Shown in pieces: positions 1 to 10,520 of a stretch of 64,000 bases of DNA. The stretch's first letter is position 1. The number at the start of each line of letters is the position of its first letter. The stretch lies in NCBI GenBank assembly GCA_020226215.1, contig CM035232.1:13056316-13120315 (forward strand), in the 5' to 3' direction. A program made the position numbers and the translations under genes. The notes beneath the pieces were generated by a model. That model saw only the letters and a list, made by a program, of their open reading frames with translations. It was not told the DNA's origin and ran no database searches. The DNA comes from Sindora glabra (Eukaryota > Streptophyta > Magnoliopsida > Fabales > Fabaceae).

Positions 1-2030
1 ATATTACGTGGTAAATATTATTATTTATATATTATTAATAAAAGATTAAAAGATTAAATTATATTTTTATTAAATTAAAGGTCAAAAGGTGAAATTATAA
101 TTTTTTAATATTGAAGAAGCTGAATTTGTCTCTTTCTATTGAGGAATGCAGTAAAGTTGCTGAAAAATTAATAGTACAGAAGAGAGCACCACATAAGCAA
201 GGTTGCATGACCTACTAAATCAGTAGAGTATGAAAGTTTGGACCTAAGAATATAATCATTTATTTGAAGGTAATTCTAAAGTTTACTTTTTGAGTCCGAG
301 TTTGTTTGTACTTAGGTGTTAATATTTATATTTAATAATTCCTTGTTGATTAATAATTACTCACTGAATTTTAAAGGAAACTCATTCTTTTCTATTCTCT
401 ATTTTTCTTTATTAGAAATCTTCCCCTTAAGTGTCCAGTTGTTGTCAAATGAGATTAAAGTAAGCCCGTTAAAGAACTTTAGTGCCAACTTCAGCATTGA
501 GATAATTGGCATAAACTTACATAATGATTTTTCAATAAAAATCATAATTGAATTTTTAAAATTGCACATTTTTTAAAGACATAGCACACTTGCATATGAA
601 GTATTATATTAGATAGGTCATAGAAAAGATTGATAGGTTTTCACTTATGATAACTTCCTATATAGATTGCGTGCCCTATGAATGAATCGTGACAACATAT
701 GTGTGGAGGGTTTATACGTAGCAATAAGTCTTGTATTGTTGACACCCACATTAGGTGTTTTGACTTACAAATAACCTTATGAATTGATTAAAAGAATAAT
801 AAAATAAATATAATTAAACCACTTGTTAGATTGCAAACTAGCTTGAAAAGTGACAATGGTAGTATGGAACATAAACTCCTAACAATAATCAAATTACAAT
901 GTATGGTGTGTTAATTATTGTCACAAGCGAACTTGTCCATTACCTTGAGTAATCATTGTTCTCAAATAACTATAACCACTTTTTCTAAAAGTTAGCAAAA
1001 AAGAGAGACTTTGATACATCAATGATATACTAATGCATTATTAGATCTAAATACACATTAAATTTATTTTTTTAATGGTTAAATCTTACACATCACATAG
1101 TCACATATTAATAATTAGATCTAATAATATATAAATATATTATTGTATCAATAGTGTATTATAAAATTTTCCATAATGGAAAGTGACCTTTAAATCTTGG
1201 AAGAAAACTTAGATTTCCAACCCATATTAAGCCATAGTAAACCTAGAATAGTGGCCTAAGATATGCAACTTGGCAAATTTTCAAATGCTACCCTGGTTTA
1301 AGATAAAAAAGAGGGCAAAAAAAATATTTGTTTTTCATAGCAATTAAATTTTGGGTATTTTGATCATTAAAATGCTAATTATATTTAAAAATTATTTTCA
1401 AAGAATTTTAATATCTTAAGAAAATATTTTGGACAAAATTCTATTAAATGGAGTAACATAAAATAAAATTTGAAGCTAAAGGAAGGATCTATGTAATTTA
1501 AACAAACTATAAGGAAGGTGATTGTAATTTGCATCCCCTACTCCCTAGTAGTTTTCTACAACACTAAATTGGACATTTACAAGACACATTTAAATTAGAC
1601 ATGTACAGGTATTTTGCGCATTTCCAGATTATGTATAGTATTTTGTTTTATTCTAAGTTTCAAAATCACTTTTCCTCATAAATCATGAAAATCACAATTT
1701 CATAAATTTCACTTTTAGAAGAAATTTATAATAGACTTCTAAAAATACACTTCTATTTTATACATATGTTAATCATTTCTCTAACGTAAAATAAGAATGC
1801 CTACGTGATTGTACGTGCAAAATTTGTACCTCTTTATGCAAAATCCTGCTAGTATTTCAGATAATGTTATCACTTATTATTTGAATTTTACAGTAAGTGT
1901 AAAAAAGTTATCATTCCATGAAAATTGTATCAACAAGATTGTTAAAAATGTTATTATAAAGAAAAAATTACAAAAGATAAAAAATAAAGCCCAATAGATG
2001 ATATTATTTGTTCTATCATATCTCTACATA
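1..2030. other. AT-rich intergenic DNA, no gene seen
   Basis: I see no coding region with codon structure or a recognisable domain here. The short open frames (for example 316-576 and 1809-1997) are low-complexity Phe/Leu/Ile/Asn/Lys-rich translations of AT-rich DNA. A loosely palindromic patch near 1008-1172 shares an 'attagatct' core on both arms and could be a worn MITE, but its arms match too poorly to call it. Confidence 0.6.
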
Positions 2031-2406
2031 GATAATTTTTTTTTTCCAAATTAAGGATGCCGTGTATGTTTTTGACTTCCAATCTGTATTTCACGGGTTG
2101 CTATTTATTGGTATTTTTTTCTTTGGTGAAACCATTTATTGGTGTTCTAAGATTACAATTTCGATCCTTTCAAAAGTCAAAGCACATCTTATTTTCCTTT
2201 TAAAAACAACTAACATAATTTATAAACCCTTTTCATATGAATATCCCCTTTTTTAGGGAGAAATTTGATCTAATAATGTGACTTGAGATCTGCTTCACAC
2301 AATTGTTCCTAGCAGAATAGCTTCAAAAGCACATTGCATTGCAATAAGAAAATGAATTTCAAGCCTTCATATGTATAAAAAAAAGACTTAAATTTTTCAT
2401 CTGCCT

Positions 2407-5400
2407 TCACCAAAAAAATTTTCCTCTACGAACTCGTGCCCAAGTTACGGCTGCAACTGCAGCACCTCCCAAGTCTGTGTACCCTGATACGTAACCGTGT
2501 CCCTGTAATTTGAATAAAAACCAACAAATTATCTTCTACTTAGCAATGTTATATACGATAAAAATGAGATTCAAAACTTGATTTCAAATACAAATTAATA
2601 ATTATTAATAAATATAACACAATAAGATAAATTTATAAAATTTTTATCTTGTAGATATAAAATATTTGAAATTTAATTTTAAATCTTATTTTCATTATCT
2701 ATAATATTTTTATTTTTTAATATTCAGTCATGGAACACATTGCAAGAGATGAGGTTCAAATTTGGAAATCAACGAGTTAATTAAGGTTTATTTTTTGTAA
2801 TAGTAAAAATACAAAGCCACTTAATATTCTAGGAAAAAATACACATAACCCCCTGAAATATGACTTTCTATCAAATAACCTTTTAAACTTTCAAATCCTA
2901 TAAATAATTCTTGAAGTTTCGAAAAAAATAAAAAGGTTGGGAAAATAAATAGAATAATTTAGTGGTAGTTCTATTATTACTTAGCTGTGATTTCAAACTA
3001 CTCCCATTTACTTAACAATTATTTAAAATTACCAATAAGTAAAAAAAGTATGGTAGTTTTTAACCACCAGTAAATAATAAATGATAGTGACATTTTTAAA
3101 GATTTTCATTTTTTCTGAAATTTCAGGGAGTTACTTATAAGATTTAAAAGTTTAAGGGATTATTTGATAAACAGCTATATTTTAAAGATGTTATATGTAT
3201 TTTGTCCAATATATATATATATAAAGTCTTGGCTTTTTGAACCTAGAAGAAGAAGGGGGAAAAGCTCTAGAAGCAACATTAAATGTGTCTCTATATCGTT
3301 GAAGAAAAATTCATATGATTTCTATCATATCTATGGCAATAAACTTTTTGCATTATAAAATTTCAATTTTTCAATCAATTTGTTGAAACTGATGTGGAAT
3401 GTTATTATGGTGGAGCATGACCTAATATTTGGATGATGAAAAAAATTTTAGGGTCAAATGACATATAAAAAAATATTTTTTCTTAAAAAATTTTGCAAAA
3501 TTACATAACAGTACTGCCTAGTTTTGAAAAAATTAGAGGCTAAGAGCTCCTTCATCCCAACAAAGCTCCGCCATTGAATGTCAAGGACTCCTAAGGAGGG
3601 AGAAAAAGTTACTCAAGTGATTGAGATTGGATCACAAGGACCTCCCACGGACCTATTCTATGAGATCTTTGTGACCAAATCTCTGTGCAAACTGTAGATA
3701 ACACCACTATTATGACTATTATTTGAGCGGTTCTCTACAAAAGATACCACTTAAGATAGGAAATGTTAGTAGTAATCTTGGTAAATAGAATAGCGAATTC
3801 TCACATACCTCTACTATTCTCAACATATCTCTCCCAATAAAATAGATGCCCTGCATCGATAATAACACAAACAGAAAAGAATCTGTGAGGATTTGCTTTT
3901 ATCAACTTCACTATAGTGCAACTAGCATAAACTTGAGAACAGCTTACCAACAAGATTGCAGGAACTGGTATGATAAAGTCCAAATAAATGGTAGCATTTG
4001 GGAAAAGGAATATATGAAGTAGCATTATTGCCTTCACAGCACCATTTGCCCCCTGATAGCAAATTCTAAGTCAAACTAATTTCCAACAGTGACTTTAACG
4101 CAATGTTGCAACTTGCAAGTGATACATGCACATAATAATTTTCAACAACGTAATAAAAACCTTGGTAATTGACTTCCACTTGTTACAAACAATTTTAACT
4201 ATACCTAAATATAGTATTATAAAACTCAACATTGCCTGCAACTGAGAACTTCGCGGGTCTCATGCCCAACAAACCAATATATAATAACAAATCATCGACG
4301 TCAGTGATATGTGGATCAGTGAGGAACTATAGCAAAAATTTGAAACCAAAATGGAAAACAATCTTTAACTTTGTCCAACTCCACATCAAAAAGGAATCCT
4401 CTAAGTTCAACTGCTAAGCACCAATGGGAAACAAAATATATGAGAAAGTAATGTTAACTCACAGGGCTGAAGTTCATCTCACAACATCACCTTCCAAGTT
4501 CCAATTTTCCAATTTGAAAATATTCAGATTTGATAACAAGTTAGTATCATATTTCTAATCATTAAAGAATGCATAGCTCATGAAAAATGTTATTGACAAC
4601 TTATACAATCGGCATCTTTTATCTCAGAGTGGCCTGCTTCTTGAAGTAAAAGAGCTAGTTTAGTTACAGAATGCTTACCACTGTTGGTGTCTTTCGATGG
4701 TCTATGCCCGAAGGGCCCTGCAGCAAATAAAATGTAAGGCAATGTTAAATCTGGTTTGACAATATAACAGCAACTTATCATATGTCTTATAAATTAAAAT
4801 ATTTCAACCGAACAAATTTTGTCTCAACAGAGCAGAGAATTTACATTTTCTTTTTCTTTATGAAGATGGAAATTATAAATAATCATTCTGATCAAAATTA
4901 TTATTGTTATCATATTTTTACAGAAAATAATTAAAGTCATTGAATACCTTGAAATGTCAAATCACATTTCTGAAATGTACTAAACATTTATCGATAGAAG
5001 TTTTAGCTTTTAATGTTTTAAAAATCACAAGTATAAAAACACTAAATTGAAATATGGAACTCGACATTCAGAAAAGTCATCATTACAGAATCAGTTCGTT
5101 AACCTTTAAATTTTCAAATTTTTTTAAATGTTGAATTGGGTCTGTTCATTTTTAATTTACACAGAAAATGCCACAAAAAAATGTCTTTTTGCAAATGGCA
5201 CATCACTAGATACTAATTTTCTGTCCCCCATTGGACCTTCGATGAGGTTTGCGTCAAGATAGCTTGATGAACTAAGAAAAAAACCGAACCACCGATTGCC
5301 CCAGCAAGATACAGCTTCAGCAAAAATTTAGGTCCGAAGACCCTTCCAATCTGCACAAAGGAAAAGGCTGGAGTAAAAGAAGCCAATGACCAAAAGTATT

Positions 5401-8400
5401 TAATTCAAAAAAATAAAAAAGAAGAAAAGGAATGAAATCTCTAAATCAATATTTGAAGGAAATTAACACTTTCAACAAGCCAAAACATAATATGCCCAAT
5501 ATATAATGTGCTAAACCAATTTGTTGTGTTTGCAAACAAAGAAGATGGTAAATATATTAAATTGATAATAACAATCACACAATTTTGAAACACTAACAGA
5601 AATTCATACATGAATTTTGGAGGGATAACCAATGAGCATGATATCGATTTTCCCCGGTAAAACCAGTCTTCTCCTATGTAACAAATATCTGGACATATAG
5701 CAACTCTTACTAAATTCTGGCTTAGTGATCCCACCTCCCTCGGGTAAATAGTTTTGTTTTATTTTTTATTTCTAACCTTTCCCTACTACAATTAGAAAAG
5801 CATATAATGAGGTTTCTGACTTTCACACTTGAACATCGAAAGACTAAGAAATTATCAGCTGCAACTGCATGAAACCTAATCCATCACAATTCAACTCCAC
5901 GATAAAATTTGTTGACTACATAAGCTTGAAAATATAACAATGATTGAGATCAAGGCATATCCAACTCCATAATGAAAATGGAAGAAGAACAAATGACATT
6001 CCAAAAAAGCAAGCAACCACACGTACATTCCTCCCAAAGAAGTAGAGTCCAATAATGTCATGAATGATATGCCCAATATCGATGTGACTGAACGCACTGG
6101 TTATCAAAGTGTGCAAATATCCATGCTTGATATTGTCCAGAGAGATCTGCTTGCACAAAATAACTGAATTAACAGTTTAGAAGAAGTAAAATTCAAATAA
6201 GCAATAAGATTGTAACTGTAAATTTCCCTCAAGACCATCCTTAAAAAGCTTGCAACAAGGGTAATAGGTTATTTACTTAGTCCACAACTGAAAACAATTT
6301 CATGCACACCCCCACACAAACAGGAGTGCCATACAAGGCAAGGTCCTGACAAATGAATTATCTACAAGTGGCATATCAAGTAGCTCAAATTCAAGAAACC
6401 CACCATAAAGTTGTTCGTCATAAACTTCGCACCTGCTACATTCCATGCTAGGAAAACCGCAACATTAACTATAATCAAGCCCAGGACTACGTCATTATGT
6501 GTTAGCCTGGGAAACCATGACTTCCTACAAACAGGAGAATATATACAATAATGGGATATATGATGTTTGAATAGCTGAAAATAATATCTAAGTTGTGGTT
6601 CCCAGCAACGTATTATTAATGAAAACCCTTGTTGCGTTTGTATGCTCCAGATAAAAAGGGAGGCAAGATGAAGCGGAGAAGCAAGAAGAAATTCAATAGA
6701 GTTACATCAACTTGACACATGCATATATTGCTAAAGACTAGATAATGACACTGTCAATGATATTTTGCAAGTCCCATAGATGATTCTTTTTTTGCTGGAG
6801 GGGGGTTAGTAAGAGACACCTGCAGATGTTTCTCCAGACATGAAGTCTAATAATGACTTGTACTAAGTAGGCATGCTTGTGCAAGGGCTGAAAATAGTAT
6901 GAATGCATTACGTAAATGGAATTTAAAGTAGCTAACCAAGGATTAGAAGAATGAAAGGAAGGGACACAAAGGGTAAATCATTTAACATTTTCAGAAGAAG
7001 CAGTGGAAAGGAATGATTAGTTCCAGCATAAGAAAATTTTCCTAAGGAAAAAGAAACAAGTTGCTAAATTTTGTTATATAGTTGTGGCCACAGCTTTCGT
7101 AGAACACAAACCAATGATTTCTCATTTTTGTAACATTTCTAAAGGAGACATCATTTTTTTGGCCATGAAATCATTAATTATATCGAGACCTTCCTTTCGA
7201 AAGCATGGCCCTTTTTATAAACTGCTACAGCGTAACATGTTGCTTTAGGATTCCACTTTGAGGTTCAAATTTTTCATACCTTACAAACTGAGGTACAACC
7301 TCATTTCCTATTTTTATTGTTTTAAAAAAATAAAAAAATTTTTTTTTTAATTTTATCAATGTTATCTTAATAAATACTTAGTAACTTTATATATTAATTA
7401 ATGAGACAAATTTATAAATTATAATTATTTTTCCTTGAAATTTGGATCATTTGTTATAAAAAAATAAAAAGAAATAGAAAAAGAGAATATATATATATAT
7501 ATATATATATATTGGCATAATTTCTCTCTCTTAATTTGAAATGAAAATGTCAATTGTAAATTTGTCATTCTTGTGTTAGATCTGTGGGATCTACTTGCAT
7601 AAAAAATTACATTTTATAAATTTTAAAGTATTAAAAATTTTAATTATTCCTTTTTTATTGATTGAAATTGAAATAAGGTATATATTATATATACAATATA
7701 ATATACATAAAAATTTCTTAATGAGAATATTAAAATTATACATTTTTAGCTTCGTTAGGCAAATGAAAAGCGTCTAGTTTATAGAATTTTATATTTTCAA
7801 AAAAGTGCACATTCTTAAGAATGTAATTTTCACATATGTGATTTCTTGAAATGTAATATTACTATACTTAGGTTTAATATATAGAAATATTTTTTTAAAT
7901 TTTTAGATATATTATATTCTCATATTTGGTCCACACTTTATATTCCTAAAAATTTTATTATTTTTTCAAAAAATATCCTTATTATCAACAACGGTTGGTT
8001 CAAACTTTATATTCTTAAAGATCTTATTACTTTTTTAAAAAATATCTTTATTACCAATGACGGTTAGTCTGAGTGGTTAGGAATTTGGTTCCTTTAAGTA
8101 ATGTCCTGAATTTGAATCTTGTGAGTGAAAATACTATTATTAAGAGAGTTTTACTCCCATATTAAGTCCTTTCGACTCGAATCCAAATTAATTGGAGGTT
8201 CAATGTAACTTATCGAACACCAAATAATTCATACAAGAAAAAAATATATATCCTTATTAATTTTTTTGCTATAAATTGTAATAAATTATAAATTTAATTA
8301 AAAATATATGAATAAAATTTTTTAAAGACTTTGTAAATTAATAATTTTAATTCTATTCGATTAAAATATAATAAATAATTTAATATATAAAATATTAAAA

Positions 8401-10475
8401 TTTTTAAGAATTTGAATTTGAATTTTTTATATAATTAATTATATAAGTAAATTAAAAATAAGTCATCTTCAATAGCAAAATATTAGTTTAGCATAACTCA
8501 TATATTTAAACTTTTATTTTTTTGACTTTGTAAAGCATTAAAAATTATAAAAAAATTACAATTCTTAATTGTAATTTCTATATAAAGGAGATAATTTAAA
8601 AAACATATATTACATATGAATATGCAATAATAATCAATATAATTATATAAATCAAAATTTAATATATTAAAGTTACTTTATGAATTCTTTTTTTTAAATA
8701 TTTTATGAGATTATATATAAATCAATAGGATTAAAATTTAGAAGTTACTTATTTATTTTTCTACTTATTTAGTATAATTATACTTATTATCATAAAAAAT
8801 TAAAAATAAAAAATATAAGTTAAAAGTGAAAAATAGAAATGAAAAATTTTTCAAGTAAATTAGGATTGAAATTTAGAAATTATTTTTTTTACTTATTTAG
8901 TCTAATTATACTTGTTATTATAAAAAAATTAAAAATAAAAAAATATAAATTGAAAGTGAAAAATGAAAATAGAAAACTTTCAAAATAAATTATGATATAG
9001 AAAAAAAGCGATAAAATTGTCCTTTTATTCTAATATCAATATTCTTATGAGATAAAAATTTGATATACTCACCGTATTTCATGAGAATATTTGGTCGGAA
9101 AGTTGGAGTTTTAAAATGTTCTTGACAATATTACATTTATAAATAATTTTTTTATTTTAAATAAATATAAAAATGTAACATTCTAAAAAAATATTTTTAA
9201 AAATGTAAAATATATTTCATGAAATATTTTAATATAAAAAATATTTCGTGAGATTCTCTACCTTTTCCAAACGGTCTATGTCAATCCATCATGGACAAAT
9301 AAGCCATATCAATCCCTAAAATTACAAGGAAAACCACGCAAACCCTAGTTAAATCTCAATGATCGAAAGCGAAAATGTAGGAAAGAAATAAATATAGAAA
9401 AATCATATCAAAATAATGAATATTAATAAAAAAAATTGTGAATTTCAAAAGAGAGACTGAGCATTTATCTATCTATCATTCTTAATCTACGAAAACTGAT
9501 GAACAAAAAAATGAGAGAATACAGATTCCCAAATCAACACTTCAATAGGAGGCAAAAACAGAGAACTTACCAACCACAAAACGTAAGCTATTTCATTTGA
9601 GACTATCCTGATTAACGGAAATATTTGATACAATCCAATAGTAAAGTATTATATATTTTGCTTTAATAGATAATAAATTTTTCAAAATTAGAGATTCTAT
9701 AATTTATATAGAAAATGTGCAAAGAATAAGTTTAAGAGAATGAAAGTAGTGCATCATTTATTACTCACGTGAATTACAGTTGAAACCTAAATTTCTGATG
9801 AGCCACTGAAACAGTGAAAATTAAAGTGAAAAAAATGAAACCAGTCGGTTGGATTTTTTGTATAATGCTCTCATTTCAGGAAGACTACAGTACTTCAGAA
9901 GTATTTGAATTTGAAATATTGATACAATCTTATTTATTGAATAAAATTATTAAAAATTTAAATAATCCCATTCAATTGATGAGATTCTGGCACACCTCTT
10001 AAAATTTGAAAATTCTGAAAGCAACTTAGAATTTTCTTTTTAGTCCTCGTTTTTTTTTTTCCTCGTAGAAACCGTCTAAACCCATAAAAAATTAAGAAAC
10101 TTACCATCGATGGGTATAAGAATCAGACCCCCGATTGAAATCTCTTCCCTGTCCATGAAAATGAGCTCTGAAAAGCTTAGGCCTGCACTCGGCGAGCCTT
10201 CTGCTCCCAATCCTCAGTAGATTGTTACATGAATTCAACATGAAACGCTCTCTGACTACTGCGTCTGAGAAAAATCCCCGGATTTTCCAAGAAAGCGTGT
10301 GCTTCGAGTGCCATGAATGAAAATGATGAAGTGGGTAACTGGGAAAGGAATTCAAAATGTGGTCCCTGATTTGAGTCTGCGATGATTTGGGGAGAAATGT
10401 GAAAGCTTTGGGAGCATGAGTGTAAACAAGACCGGACGAGTTGTGGGTAAACAGCTTTCGAAGAAGAGCCTGCAT
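2407..10475 (-). CDS. RBL12: RBL12-like mitochondrial rhomboid, copy A; all three active-site residues replaced (predicted pseudoprotease)
   Basis: Eight exons on the minus strand: 10475-10105, 6524-6404, 6146-6027, 5350-5237, 4717-4679, 4052-3948, 3850-3809, 2502-2407. They sum to 1008 nt, a 335-aa protein ending in TGA, with no internal stop and all introns GT-AG. The first ~120 residues are rich in Arg, Ser and His and poor in acids, like a mitochondrial presequence. The rest is the rhomboid membrane domain: SWF...VVLGLI, LHTLITSAFSHID, LKLYLAGAIGGS, LFPNATIYLDFIIPVP and a C-terminal LGGAAVAA. Rhomboids are intramembrane serine proteases, and the plant RBL12 group is mitochondrial. The residues that should do the chemistry differ here: HxxxN reads H190-IIH-D194, GxSG reads GAN258G and AHLGG reads TD314LGG. 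The start at 10475 is the Met conserved with copy B; an upstream in-frame Met lies at 10520. Intron 4 has a weak donor (GTCCAA), shared with copy B. Gene family is firm; expression and function of this copy are not known. Confidence 0.82.
2832..3207. mobile_element. MITE with ~100-bp terminal inverted repeats, in intron 7 of RBL12 copy A
   Basis: The left arm (from GGAAAAAATACACATAAC) and the reverse complement of the right arm (GGACAAAATACATATAAC) match imperfectly but continuously for about 100 bp. They share blocks such as TATCAAATAA and the run around 'aaacttt-aaatc-tataa'. There is no coding capacity. Flanks are AATATTCTA on the left and AATATATAT on the right, only a weak match for a 9-bp duplication, and the right flank is an AT microsatellite. 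Long inverted arms suggest a Mutator-type MITE. It is absent from the corresponding 392-bp intron of copy B; the intron here is 1306 bp. Confidence 0.72.
8054..8248 (+). mobile_element. tRNA-derived SINE candidate
   Basis: A box A-like segment (TAGTCTGAGTGGTTAGG near 8064) is followed ~40 bp later by a box B-like segment (TGAATTTGAATCTTG). The element ends in an A-rich tail (GAAAAAAATAT near 8237). The flanks are near-identical direct repeats: ATATCTTTATTA at 8042-8053 and ATATCCTTATTA at 8249-8260 (11 of 12). This is the expected structure of a tRNA-related SINE inserted by target-primed reverse transcription. The stretch just upstream (about 7937-8060) is a ~70-bp tandem duplication that also contains the flank motif, so the 5' end is uncertain. 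Confidence 0.5.
8726..8995. repeat. Tandem duplication, 135-bp unit, two copies
   Basis: Units 8726-8860 and 8861-8995 start with TAGGATTAAAATTTAGAA and TAGGATTGAAATTTAGAA and remain alignable through 'ttatttagt-taattatac'. Non-coding. Confidence 0.75.
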
Positions 10476-10520
10476 TTCTGCGATGTTGATGTTGGAGCTA
10501 ACAGAGAGAAAAGTACTCAC

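Larger units (their letters stand above)
7282..9266. other. About 2-kb AT-rich insertion in intron 1 of copy A, absent from copy B
   Basis: Intron 1 of copy A (6525-10104) and of copy B (22469-23726) align on both sides of this stretch: the 'ggattc...ttgaggttcaaa' side near 7280, and the 'atggacaaataa...aaattacaagg' side near 9290. Between them copy A has extra DNA of extreme AT content. It contains an (AT)n tract at 7487-7512, a SINE candidate at 8054-8248 and a tandem repeat at 8726-8995. No coding sequence was recognised. The exact edges are approximate because the flanks have drifted. Confidence 0.6.

Noticed and set aside
1008..1172. Possible palindromic MITE with an 'attagatct' core
   Set aside because: The arms match only in patches typical of AT-rich DNA, and no target duplication was found.
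9560..9612. Possible extra exon in intron 1 of RBL12 copy A with a good GTAAGT donor
   Set aside because: Copy B has no usable acceptor at the same place, and exon 1 joins exon 2 directly in the correct phase in both copies.
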